A stretch of DNA of 64,000 bases from Burkholderia ubonensis (GTDB lineage: Bacteria > Pseudomonadota > Gammaproteobacteria > Burkholderiales > Burkholderiaceae), in NCBI RefSeq assembly GCF_902833085.1, contig NZ_CADFEB010000014.1, positions 148,918-212,917 on the forward strand, given 5' to 3'. Position 1 is the stretch's first letter, and every line of letters starts with the position of its first letter. The position numbers and the translations under genes were made by a program. Below, piece after piece: positions 8,192 through 20,776 of this stretch. Under the pieces are notes generated by a model. It searched no databases. It was not told where the DNA came from and saw nothing but the letters and a program-made list of their open reading frames with translations.

Positions 8192-8294
8192 GGAAACTTC
8201 CCGCGCCGGTATTACCCGGATCGGGTGCGAAGGGTCTCTCTCAGCCTCGCCGCGGCGCCGGAATCTCTGCCGGCCGTGCACGAAGCACCCCTGT
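8192..8294 (-). promoter_or_regulatory. TPP (THI-box) riboswitch
   Basis: Read on the minus strand, the segment contains AGGGGTGCTTCG, a variable P3 arm, GCTGAGAGAGACCCTTCG, CACCCGATCCGGGTAATACC and GGCGCGGGAAGT in order. This is the conserved thiamine-pyrophosphate aptamer: the CUGAGA bulge binds the pyrimidine and the GAUC..GGGUAAUACC arm the pyrophosphate. It lies directly upstream of thiOSGE, about 225 nt before thiO. The expression platform is unclear: a short CCGGC/GCCGG hairpin followed by TTTCGTCCTTTT (around 8105-8135) could be a terminator, or control may be translational. Confidence 0.95.
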
Positions 8295-8307
8295 TTCGTC
8301 GACGGCC

Positions 8308-8337
8308 ATTAGACCATAAAAGCGGAAACCGCCGCAA
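8308..8337 (-). promoter_or_regulatory. Putative promoter of the thiOSGE operon
   Basis: Minus-strand TTGCGG (8337-8332), 18-bp spacer, TCTAAT (8313-8308). Transcription would begin around 8300, only a few bases before the riboswitch P1 stem, which is the expected geometry. Confidence 0.5.
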
Positions 8338-8574
8338 ACTGTCCCCGGTCGGCAATTTCACCGATGCCGCGCGCCGCTCTGGCACAATGCCCGCAGGCCG
8401 GTGCGCTTGCGCGCGCCGGTTGCCGCCTCACCGCGGGCCGTTAAGTGCCGTTTAAGACGGGCGGACCACAATCCGCGACGCCCGCCGTCATCCGGCGCCT
8501 TTTCCCGGCCCGCCGTTTCGCGTCGCGCACCCGGCACCGCCCGGCCTGCGCGCCGGCTACACATCAGGAAGCAC

Positions 8575-10335
8575 ATGACCCAATCGACCCCTACCGCCCC
8601 CGACGCGCCGCAGGACGAGCGCCCGGTTTCCGCGTGGAGCCTAATCAAGCCCTACTGGGTCTCGTCCGAATGGAAGATCGCATGGGGATTGCTCGTCACG
8701 ATCGTCGTGATCAATCTCTGCGTCGTCTGGATCAACGTCAAGCTGAACAAGTGGAACGCGCAGTTCTACAACGCGCTGCAGTCGAAGGACGTCCACGACT
8801 TCCCGAGCCTGCTGATGCAGTTCTCGGCGCTCGCGTTCGGCTTCATCATCCTTGCCGTGTACGGCCGCTACCTGCGCCAGATGCTCGGGTTCCGCTGGCG
8901 CCAGTGGCTCACCGAGCGCTTTCTCGGCCAGTGGCTCGGCGACCGTGCGTTCTACCGGATCGAACGCGACCGCCTCGCCGACAACCCCGACCAGCGGATC
9001 ACCGACGACCTGCAGTCGTTCGCGACGACCACGCTCGCGCTGTCGCTCGACCTGCTGTCGACGGTCGTCACGCTCGTGTCGTTCATCACGATCCTGTGGT
9101 CGCTCGCCGGCGCGCTGACGTTCACGCTCGGCGCCACGCCGATCGCGATTCCCGGCTACATGGTGTGGGCGGCCGCGCTGTACGCGGTGGTCGGCTCGCT
9201 GATCATCCAGAAGGTCGGCCATCCGCTCGTGTCGATCAACTACCAGCAGCAGCGCGTCGAGGCGGACTTCCGCTTCGGGCTGATCCGCGTGCGCGAGAAC
9301 GCCGAGCAGATCGCGTTCTACGACGGCGAGGACACTGAAAACGGCAACGCGCGCAACCTGTTCATGCGCATCCGCGACAACTGGTGGCGCGTGATGAAGT
9401 ACACGAAGCGGCTCACGTTCGTGCTGAGCTTCTACGGCCAGATCGCGATCATCTTCCCGCTCGTCGTGGCCGCGCCGCGCTACTTCGCGGGCGCGTTCTC
9501 GTTCGGCGTGCTGATGCAGATCTCGTCCGCGTTCAACACCGTCAGCGACTCGTTCTCCTGGTTCATCAACAGTTACAGCACGCTCGTCGAATGGCGCGCG
9601 ACCGTCAACCGTCTGCGCGAATTCAAGCGCGTGATGCGCGCGTCGCACCTGAAGGAAAGCGTGTCGCCCGCGACCGAGCACGGCGGCATCAACCTGCATT
9701 ACGTCGATAGCGAGCGTCTGTCGACGTCGTCGCTCAAGCTCGCGCTGCCGAACGGCAACGCGCTCGCCGACATCGGCAGCGTCACGATCGAGCCCGGTTC
9801 GCGCTGGCTCGTGATCGGCAAGTCGGGCTCCGGCAAGAGCACGTTCATGCGCGCGCTCGCGGGGCTCTGGCCGTTCGGCGACGGTGCGATCGACGCGCCG
9901 GTCAGCGCGCGGATGATGTTCGTGCCGCAGACGAGCTACCTGCCGATCGGCACGCTGAAGGCCGCGCTCACCTATCCGGCCACGGCCGACGCATTCAGCG
10001 ACGACGCATGCCGCGACGCGCTGCGCGCATGCCGGCTCGAAGGGTACGTCGACCGGCTCGACGAGACCGCGCACTGGACCCGCGTGCTGTCGCCGGGCGA
10101 GCAGCAGCGACTTGCCGGCGCGCGCGTGCTGCTGCACAAGCCGGACTTCCTGTTCCTCGACGAAGCGACGAGCGCGCTCGACGCGGACAACGAAGCGCGC
10201 CTCTATCACCTGTTCAACGAGCGGCTGCCGCAGGCCGCGATCGTCAGCATCGCGCACCGCGAATCGCTCGCGGCGTACCACGGCGGCACGATCAACGTCG
10301 AACGCGTGAGCGACAGCGACAAGGTCGCTGCGTAA
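8575..10335 (+). CDS. SbmA/BacA-like ABC transporter, fused permease and ATPase (YddA family)
   Basis: A 586-residue half-transporter. Residues 1-350 hold a TM domain of the SbmA/BacA type (WSLIKPYWVSSEWKIAWGLL; FNTVSDSFSWFINSY), and the C-terminal part is an ABC ATPase with Walker A GKSGSGKST (about 414-422), signature LSPGEQQRLAGARVLL and Walker B FLFLDEATSALD. The ATG at 8575 has AGGAA 5 nt upstream. Relatives include E. coli YddA and the vitamin B12/peptide importer of mycobacteria; substrate is not predictable here. It is divergent from the thiamine operon across a 280-bp gap, so a cofactor role is conceivable but unsupported. Probably acts as a homodimer in the inner membrane. Confidence 0.85.
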   Translation: MTQSTPTAPDAPQDERPVSAWSLIKPYWVSSEWKIAWGLLVTIVVINLCVVWINVKLNKWNAQFYNALQSKDVHDFPSLLMQFSALAFGFIILAVYGRYLRQMLGFRWRQWLTERFLGQWLGDRAFYRIERDRLADNPDQRITDDLQSFATTTLALSLDLLSTVVTLVSFITILWSLAGALTFTLGATPIAIPGYMVWAAALYAVVGSLIIQKVGHPLVSINYQQQRVEADFRFGLIRVRENAEQIAFYDGEDTENGNARNLFMRIRDNWWRVMKYTKRLTFVLSFYGQIAIIFPLVVAAPRYFAGAFSFGVLMQISSAFNTVSDSFSWFINSYSTLVEWRATVNRLREFKRVMRASHLKESVSPATEHGGINLHYVDSERLSTSSLKLALPNGNALADIGSVTIEPGSRWLVIGKSGSGKSTFMRALAGLWPFGDGAIDAPVSARMMFVPQTSYLPIGTLKAALTYPATADAFSDDACRDALRACRLEGYVDRLDETAHWTRVLSPGEQQRLAGARVLLHKPDFLFLDEATSALDADNEARLYHLFNERLPQAAIVSIAHRESLAAYHGGTINVERVSDSDKVAA

Positions 10336-10399
10336 TCGCCCGGGCAGCCGGCCGGTGCGCATCGCGCGTCCCGGCCGCCCGCCCGGCACGGCCCCCCGC

Positions 10400-10984
10400 C
10401 TACGCCGGCAGCGGGCCCTCTCCTTTTCCCTCCGCATCCGCCAGCGCAAGCGGCGCCGACACCAGCGGGCGATGCGACGCCCCCGTGTGCGACAGCACGC
10501 TTTCGAACAACGTCAGCGCTTCGAAATGCAATTCGACCGGCTGGCGCAGCTCGCCGCCGTGCGCCGGCTGCCCGACCGCGTCGTGCGGCAGCCGCGCGAG
10601 CGTCACGTGCGGCCGAAATGGCCGGCGATCGGTCGGCATGCCGACGTCCCGCAACGCGGCCACCAGCGCGTCGTTCAGCGCGACCAGCGCCGGCTCGACG
10701 CCGAGCTCCGCGACGATCAGGCGCGCCTTCGGCAGACTCGGCCACCACGCAAGCCGCTCGACCTGCTGCAGCGGCAATGCGTGCGCGGCCGCCAGCGCCG
10801 GCAGCCGCGCGGCGAGCGCGTCGCACCGGTCGCGCTCGATCGCGCCGAGAAACGCGAGCGTCACGTGCAGCTGCTCCGGCTGCGTGCGACGCGCGCCGCG
10901 CGTGACCGGCAGCGCGTGCAATGCGTCGCGCGACGCCGCGTCGGGCATCAGCGCGACGAATGCACGGAGCCGGTCGCCGTTCAT
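10400..10984 (-). CDS. thpR: RNA 2',3'-cyclic phosphodiesterase (LigT/ThpR family)
   Basis: A 194-residue 2H phosphoesterase. The two catalytic motifs are visible as LHVTLAFLG (about residue 41) and PHVTLARLP (about residue 125), each H-V-T-L. ThpR hydrolyses RNA 2',3'-cyclic phosphates to 2'-phosphates and can ligate tRNA halves in vitro. It starts MNGDRLRAFVALMPDA at 10984, two bases after the symporter stop, so it is probably co-transcribed with that gene. Length is near the family norm (about 180-190). Confidence 0.88.
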   Translation of the reverse strand: MNGDRLRAFVALMPDAASRDALHALPVTRGARRTQPEQLHVTLAFLGAIERDRCDALAARLPALAAAHALPLQQVERLAWWPSLPKARLIVAELGVEPALVALNDALVAALRDVGMPTDRRPFRPHVTLARLPHDAVGQPAHGGELRQPVELHFEALTLFESVLSHTGASHRPLVSAPLALADAEGKGEGPLPA

Positions 10985-10986
10985 GG

Positions 10987-12474
10987 TCAGTTGGCCGCGA
11001 CGCCCGTCGCGACGCCGGTCGCAGACGCTGCCGCCGGACGCCGCGGCAGCGGGCCGTGCTCGCCCCACACATCCTTCGGCAGCACGTGCGTCAGCTCCGG
11101 AATCGTGTTGCGCGTGAACACCGGATCGGCAATGCCTGCGGCGCGCTGGCGACGGTAATCGCGCCACGCGGCGTGCGCGTGCTTGCCGAGCGCGAGGATC
11201 GCGATCAGGTTGATGATCGCCATCAGGCCCATGCTGGTATCGGCCATTGCCCACACGAGCGGCAGCTGGCCGACGCTGCCGAACATCACCATTCCGAGCA
11301 CCGCGATGCGGAACACCGGCAGCACGCCGCGCCGCTTCGTGATGAAGTCGACGTTGCCCTCCGCATACGCGTAGTTGCCGATCACCGACGAGAACGCGAG
11401 GAAGAAGATCGCGACCGCCATGTAGATGCCGCCCCAGTCGCCGACGTGGCTCGAGATCGCGCGCTGCGTGAGCGCCGCGCCCTCCATGCCGGTGCCGAGC
11501 TCGTACTGGCCGGACAGCAGGATCACGAATGCGGTCGCGCTGCAGATCACGATCGTGTCGACGAACACGCCGAGCATCTGGATCAGTCCCTGCGCGACCG
11601 GATGCCGGGTGCTGGCGGTCGCCGCCGCGTTCGGTGCACTGCCCATGCCGGCTTCGTTCGAGAACAGCCCGCGCTTCACGCCGATCGCGATCGCCTGGCT
11701 GACCGCATAGCCTGTCAGGCCGCCCGCCGCCTGCTCGAGGCCGAACGCGCTCTTCACGATCAGCACGATCACGTCCGGCACCATCGCGATGTGCGTCGCG
11801 ACCGCGTAGACCGCGAGCGCGAGGTAGCCGATCGCCATCAGCGGCACGATCACCTGCGCGACGGTCGCGATCCGGCGGATCCCGCCGAAGATGATCGGCG
11901 CGGTCAGCAGCACGAGGGCAAGGCCGACGGTCTCGCGGCTCCAGCCGAACGACGTATGGAACGCTTCGGCGATCGCGTTCGCCTGCACCGCGTTGAACAC
12001 GAAGCCGAATGCGAGGATCAGCGACAGCGAGAACAGCACGCCGAAGCCGCGCGAGCGCAGGCCCTGCTGGATGTAGTACGCGGGGCCGCCGCGATAGGTG
12101 CCGTCGGGATGCGAGACCTTGAAGATCTGCGCGAGCGTCGCCTCGACGAACGCGGACGACATGCCGACGAGCGCCGTCATCCACATCCAGAAGATCGCGC
12201 CCGGCCCGCCGACGGTCAGCGCGACCGCGACGCCGGCGATGTTGCCGGTGCCGACGCGGCTCGCGAGCCCGGTCGCGAACGCCTGGAACGACGAGATGCC
12301 GCCCGGCTCGCCCTTGCTGCCGACCAGCTTCATGCTGAGGAACAGCGCCTTCAGCTGGATCATCCGGAACCGCAGCGTGAACCACGCGCCCGCGCCGAGC
12401 AGCAGCGCGATCAGCACGTAGTTCCACAACACGCCGTTGACGGCGTCGATCAGCCCTTGCACGAGTGCTTCCAT
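10987..12474 (-). CDS. Alanine/glycine:cation symporter (AGCS family)
   Basis: A 495-residue inner-membrane protein with about ten hydrophobic segments. AGCS hallmarks are GGPGAIFWMWMTALVGM, KRGLFSNEAGMGSAPNAAAT and DTIVICSATAFVILLSG. The family imports alanine or glycine with Na+ or H+. An ATG at 12489 is also in frame, but the ATG at 12474 (MEALVQGLIDAVNGVLWNY) has an AAAGGA site at correct distance inside the longer reading, so I prefer it. Followed 2 nt later by thpR. Confidence 0.9.
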   Translation of the reverse strand: MEALVQGLIDAVNGVLWNYVLIALLLGAGAWFTLRFRMIQLKALFLSMKLVGSKGEPGGISSFQAFATGLASRVGTGNIAGVAVALTVGGPGAIFWMWMTALVGMSSAFVEATLAQIFKVSHPDGTYRGGPAYYIQQGLRSRGFGVLFSLSLILAFGFVFNAVQANAIAEAFHTSFGWSRETVGLALVLLTAPIIFGGIRRIATVAQVIVPLMAIGYLALAVYAVATHIAMVPDVIVLIVKSAFGLEQAAGGLTGYAVSQAIAIGVKRGLFSNEAGMGSAPNAAATASTRHPVAQGLIQMLGVFVDTIVICSATAFVILLSGQYELGTGMEGAALTQRAISSHVGDWGGIYMAVAIFFLAFSSVIGNYAYAEGNVDFITKRRGVLPVFRIAVLGMVMFGSVGQLPLVWAMADTSMGLMAIINLIAILALGKHAHAAWRDYRRQRAAGIADPVFTRNTIPELTHVLPKDVWGEHGPLPRRPAAASATGVATGVAAN

Positions 12475-12827
12475 CCAGTGTCCTTTCAAATGGGGTCAAT
12501 CATGGTCGGCTGCGCGTGGCGCGCCGGAGGGACGACATGATATGACAATTCGCAAGGTTTATTACAAAACGAAAGAAATAGAGATGTCGAAAAATCGCAG
12601 CTGAATGTCATCAGGTTAGACGACACTTCGCGAAAATGCGGGCCACTGACGCGGCCACGCAACCAGGGCTGGCAGCAGGCTCACGCTCACTCAGTGGGAA
12701 AATCCGGTCGTCGAAATGTCTTCGGATGCCGCTCGCCCGACACGAGACCGGAGACCGCTCCGGATCACCGCAGCAGGACGCGAGGGGGATTCAACTTCAC
12801 CGACCAGAACCCTATCCGGACGCGTTC
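12475..12827. other. Intergenic region, 353 bp
   Basis: No convincing gene. The half nearest the symporter is AT-rich for this genome and contains minus-strand TTGTAA (12567-12562) and TATCAT (12542-12537) with a long 19-bp spacer, a weak promoter candidate for the symporter. The other half (12600-12827) shows no clear element; it must hold the start signals of the plus-strand gene at 12828. Confidence 0.4.
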
Positions 12828-13202
12828 ATGATCTCGGCCATCCTTCGCCACGCCATTCGCCTCGCACTAATGCTCGTCGCTGCAGCCATCGCGTTCGTCG
12901 TGTTGTTCATTGCCGTCGCCGGGATTGCCCGCTACGAGCGGGACGACCGCCATTGTCCCGACGCGCCGCTCGCGGCACTCGAGGCAAAAATTCTCACGTT
13001 CGTCAAAGCGAACGGTATCGATCCGGACGAAATCGAATTCATCGGCATGCCCCGCTACCATGCCGACAAGCTCGGCTGGTGGGGATTCGATCTGAAATCT
13101 CGCAAAGCAAGCTACGTGGCCACGATCGATTGCGAGCATCGCGTCACGGGCTTCGGGAAAATCCAGATGTTTCCGCTCGAACCGGCAACGCCGACGCAAT
13201 AG
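12828..13202 (+). CDS. Small membrane-anchored protein of unknown function
   Basis: I do not recognise this 124-residue protein. It has one membrane segment (about residues 5-35, RLALMLVAAAIAFVVLFIAV) and a polar domain of about 85 residues with the pattern DPDEIEFIGMPRYHADKLGW and KASYVATIDCEHRVTGFGKI. Two cysteines (DRHC and TIDC) fall in the probably periplasmic domain and could pair. The ATG at 12828 is chosen because the membrane helix begins there; the ribosome site is poor (GGAC) and the frame stays open upstream. Its codons are less GC-rich than neighbours, which may mean more recent acquisition. It converges on gltD. Confidence 0.6.
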   Translation: MISAILRHAIRLALMLVAAAIAFVVLFIAVAGIARYERDDRHCPDAPLAALEAKILTFVKANGIDPDEIEFIGMPRYHADKLGWWGFDLKSRKASYVATIDCEHRVTGFGKIQMFPLEPATPTQ

Positions 13203-13263
13203 CGTCGCTCGCCGGCCGGCATCGAACCGCACACGGTTGGTCCGTGGCCGCCAGTCGGTCCAC

Positions 13264-13296
13264 AAAAAAAACCGGGCGCCCTCTCGGACGCCCGGC
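13264..13296 (-). terminator. Intrinsic terminator of gltBD
   Basis: On the minus strand a CCGGGCG/CGCCCGG stem with a 10-nt loop is followed by eight T residues (plus-strand A-run 13264-13271). It lies about 30 bp after the gltD stop; the convergent plus-strand gene may also use it. Confidence 0.9.
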
Positions 13297-13324
13297 TTTC
13301 ATCGAAACCCGCTCGCGATGATAC

Positions 13325-14791
13325 TCAGCGCGGCAGTTCCGAATGCCCCATCAGGTATGCATCGACCGACCGCGCGCATTGCCGGCCTTCGCGGATCGCC
13401 CACACCACGAGCGACTGGCCGCGGCGCATGTCGCCCGCCGCGAACACCTTGTCGACCGACGTGTAATACGCGCGATCGCCTTCGGTCGCCGCACGCGCGT
13501 TGCCGCGCGCGTCCTTGTCGACGCCGAATGCCTCGAGCACCGGAGAAGCCGGCTGCGTGAAGCCCATTGCGAGCAGCACGAGGTCGGCCTTCATCTCGAA
13601 TTCCGAGCCCGGCACTTCCTGCATCTTGCCGTCCTTCCACTCGACGCGCGCCGCGATCAGCTTCTCGACCTTGCCGTTCTTGCCTTCGAAGCGCTTCGTC
13701 GCGACCGCCCAGTCACGCTCGCAGCCTTCCTCGTGCGACGACGACGTGCGCAGCTTGATCGGCCAGTACGGCCACACGAGCGGCTTGTTTTCCTCTTCGG
13801 GCGGCTGCGGCAGCAGCTCGAACTGCGTGACGCCCTTCGCGCCGTGACGGTTCGACGTGCCGACGCAGTCCGAACCCGTGTCGCCGCCGCCGATCACGAC
13901 GACGTGCTTGCCCTTCGCGAGCAGCTGGTCGACGAGTTTGTCGCCGGCGTTCACGCGGTTCTGCTGCGGCAGGAAGTCCATCGCGTAGTGGATGCCGGCC
14001 AGCTCGCGGCCCGGCACCGGCAGGTCGCGCGGCGTTTCCGAGCCGCCCGCGATCACCACCGCGTCGAACTCCTCCTTCAGCGTCGCCGGCGAAATGGTTT
14101 CCTTCGCCATGTTGCCGATCGAGTCCGGCAGCGCGTCCTTGCCGATGAACACGCTGGTGCGGAACGTCACGCCTTCCGCTTCCATCTGGCGCATCCGGCG
14201 GTCGATCAGCCACTTCTCGAGCTTGAAGTCGGGAATCCCGTAGCGCAGCAGGCCGCCGATCCGGTCGCTCTTCTCGAACACCGTCACGTCATGGCCCGCG
14301 CGCGCGAGCTGCTGCGCGGCGGCGAGGCCCGCGGGGCCGGAGCCGACGACCGCGACCTTCTTGCCCGTCTTGTGCGCGGCCGGCTGCGGCTGCACCCAGC
14401 CTTCCGCCCATGCCTTGTCGATGATCGCGTGCTCGATCGACTTGATGCCGACCGGGTCGTCGTTGATCCCGAGCGTGCACGCCGCTTCGCACGGCGCCGG
14501 GCAGATGCGGCCCGTGAACTCCGGGAAGTTGTTGGTCGAATGCAGGACTTCGATCGCCTGCTGCCAGTCCTGGCGATACACCAGGTCGTTGAAGTCCGGG
14601 ATGATGTTGTTGACCGGGCAGCCGTTGTTGCAGAACGGGATGCCGCAATCCATGCAGCGCGCGCCCTGGACCTTCGCGTCCGCGTCGGACAGCGCCTGGA
14701 CGAATTCCTTGTAATGCTTCACGCGCGTGAGCGGTGCCTCGTACGCCTCGTGGCGGCGTTCGAACTCCAGAAAACCGGTTGCCTTGCCCAT
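13325..14791 (-). CDS. gltD: Glutamate synthase (NADPH) small subunit GltD
   Basis: GltD delivers electrons from NADPH through FAD and 4Fe-4S clusters to GltB for glutamine-dependent glutamate synthesis. The 488-residue protein has the N-terminal cluster cysteines in CMDCGIPFCNNGCP (C46, C49, C54, C58), an FAD-binding VVGSGPAGLAAAQQLA (about 150), an NADPH fold VVIGGGDTGSDCVGT (about 290) and C-terminal VFAAGDMRRGQSLVVWAIRE. Length fits the family (about 480). It lies 85 bp after gltB on the same strand and ends at a strong terminator. Confidence 0.97.
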   Translation of the reverse strand: MGKATGFLEFERRHEAYEAPLTRVKHYKEFVQALSDADAKVQGARCMDCGIPFCNNGCPVNNIIPDFNDLVYRQDWQQAIEVLHSTNNFPEFTGRICPAPCEAACTLGINDDPVGIKSIEHAIIDKAWAEGWVQPQPAAHKTGKKVAVVGSGPAGLAAAQQLARAGHDVTVFEKSDRIGGLLRYGIPDFKLEKWLIDRRMRQMEAEGVTFRTSVFIGKDALPDSIGNMAKETISPATLKEEFDAVVIAGGSETPRDLPVPGRELAGIHYAMDFLPQQNRVNAGDKLVDQLLAKGKHVVVIGGGDTGSDCVGTSNRHGAKGVTQFELLPQPPEEENKPLVWPYWPIKLRTSSSHEEGCERDWAVATKRFEGKNGKVEKLIAARVEWKDGKMQEVPGSEFEMKADLVLLAMGFTQPASPVLEAFGVDKDARGNARAATEGDRAYYTSVDKVFAAGDMRRGQSLVVWAIREGRQCARSVDAYLMGHSELPR

Positions 14792-14876
14792 AAGGTGCTC
14801 TTCTGATTCCGTGTATCGGGTGGGGGAGCCGCGCGGCCCGTCAGGCGCGCGCGGCCTCTGCTGTGTCGTTCGTCGC

Positions 14877-19580
<4,704 letters not shown>

Positions 19581-19712
19581 GGGGACACCGTCGTAAAGGG
19601 GCCTCGAGGGCCGTTGAACCATTTTCTTGTTGCCGCCGTTTCCGGCTCCGGCAGGAGTCGGCGCGGCCGACAGTGGGCTGGGCAGGCTTCGCCCGGAACC
19701 ACCGGAATTCGG

Positions 19713-19742
19713 AATATACGCGACGAATCAAAGGAATAGCAA
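19713..19742 (-). promoter_or_regulatory. Putative gltBD promoter
   Basis: Minus-strand TTGCTA (19742-19737), 18-bp spacer, TATATT (19718-19713), 133 bp before the gltB start. Upstream of it are a CCGTTTAAACGG palindrome (19764-19775) and two TGGTGC repeats, possible regulator sites. Confidence 0.45.
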
Positions 19743-19822
19743 CAAAAACCGCTTGATGTGACCCCGTTTAAACGGATGCATCGATCTGGTGCCATTTTAT
19801 TGGGGCCGTATCGTTTTGGTGC

Positions 19823-19848
19823 AAAAAGAAGCGGCGCTCACGGCGCCG
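19823..19848 (-). terminator. Terminator after the transposase-like gene
   Basis: Minus strand: GCGGCGC/GCGCCGC stem (7 bp, 5-nt loop) followed by TTCTTTTT, about 24 bp past the stop of the gene at 19872. It separates that gene from gltB. Confidence 0.75.
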
Positions 19849-19871
19849 CCTCCTGGTCCGCCTGCCCGCGC

Positions 19872-20585
19872 CTATTGCTGGATCGGCGGTGTGTTCTCGC
19901 GCACCTTTCGAGGGCGTCCGCGCGGCAGCGGCGACACGCGCCGGTTTGCGGTGCGCGCCGCCCATTCGCGATAGGTCTCGCCGCCGAGCACCCAGCCCTT
20001 CAGCGTCGCCTGCTGCAGCTGGTCGGCCTGCCGCTCGTCGAGCGGCTGCTCGCACAGCTCCTTGTACGCGCGCTGCCGTTCGAACGGCGTATTGCCGAGC
20101 GCCCAGTAGAGCGGATGGTCGGTGATCAGGCTGTCGACGGTGAGCCCGACGTGATGCCGGTAGCTCGACCACCGATAGGCGTCGGGCGTCGCGCCGAGCT
20201 GCGCGCGCACCGGGCTCAGCTCGACCACGCGGCTCGCGAGCAGGAAATATCGCTCACCTTCGATCACCGTCGCGCGATAGCGGCCTTCCCACAGGGTGCC
20301 GCGCCGCGAATAGCGGCGGTTGAAATGCGCGACGTAGCGACGTCCGACCGCCTGCATCGCCTTCGGCAGGCTGGCCTCGTCGCTCGGCGTCACGAGCAGC
20401 TGCACCTGGCGCGGCAACAGCACGTACGCGTGCACCGCCAGATGATGATCGCGCGCCGCGGCCTTCAGGCAATCGATGAAGAGCTCGTAGTCCTGGTCGT
20501 CGACGAACGCGGGTTGCTGATCCAGGCCGCGCAATATCACGTGCTGCGGCTGGTCGGGAACGTAGAGTCGTGCTAACCGTGCCAT
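19872..20585 (-). CDS. REP-associated transposase-like protein with degenerate catalytic motifs
   Basis: A 237-residue member of the Y1_Tnp/RAYT group, single-stranded-DNA HUH nucleases linked to REP elements. Family landmarks are QHVILRG near the start, RRYVAHFNRRYSRRGTLWEG and PDAYRWSSYRHHVG. However the HUH motif, normally PNHxHLL, reads PRQVQLL here, so both metal-binding histidines are glutamine, and the usual catalytic tyrosine in RYxxLNPVRA is replaced (RVVELSPVRA). The frame is intact and has its own terminator. No flanking inverted repeats or target duplication are visible. It may be a domesticated DNA-binding relic; function is unknown. Confidence 0.8.
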   Translation of the reverse strand: MARLARLYVPDQPQHVILRGLDQQPAFVDDQDYELFIDCLKAAARDHHLAVHAYVLLPRQVQLLVTPSDEASLPKAMQAVGRRYVAHFNRRYSRRGTLWEGRYRATVIEGERYFLLASRVVELSPVRAQLGATPDAYRWSSYRHHVGLTVDSLITDHPLYWALGNTPFERQRAYKELCEQPLDERQADQLQQATLKGWVLGGETYREWAARTANRRVSPLPRGRPRKVRENTPPIQQ

Positions 20586-20717
20586 GCTGAATGTCCGTTT
20601 GATCGCGTTAGGAAATACCCGAAGGTCCAATTGTGCGCACTTGCGTAGAATCCTCCCGCTCTCGCGCTGAATCGTACGGTCGTGCGAATCCTAGGGAGAA
20701 AACTCTAACTTACAAGC

Positions 20718-20747
20718 TTGTTTGGTTTTAAACGCAGTAGTCATAAT
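20718..20747 (+). promoter_or_regulatory. Putative ompW promoter
   Basis: TTGTTT (20718-20723), 18-bp spacer, CATAAT (20742-20747), about 30 bp before the ompW start, in an AT-rich stretch. Confidence 0.5.
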
Positions 20748-20776
20748 GAGCACGCCTTTGATCGGAGGAGACAAAA

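Noticed and set aside
7964..8281. thiO start further upstream, since its frame stays open through the riboswitch
   Set aside because: The extra residues would be encoded by the aptamer and show no family similarity, while the ATG at 7966 has a strong ribosome site and begins directly before the FAD fold.
12636..12827. Longer N-terminus for the unknown protein at 12828
   Set aside because: The 64 upstream codons give a polar, low-quality peptide ahead of the membrane helix and no better ribosome site; ATG 12828 places the helix at the N-terminus.
19764..19775. CCGTTTAAACGG palindrome as a REP element partner for the transposase-like gene
   Set aside because: Too short, single copy seen, and lacks the tetranucleotide plus hairpin form of REP sequences. 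Kept only as a possible gltB regulatory site.
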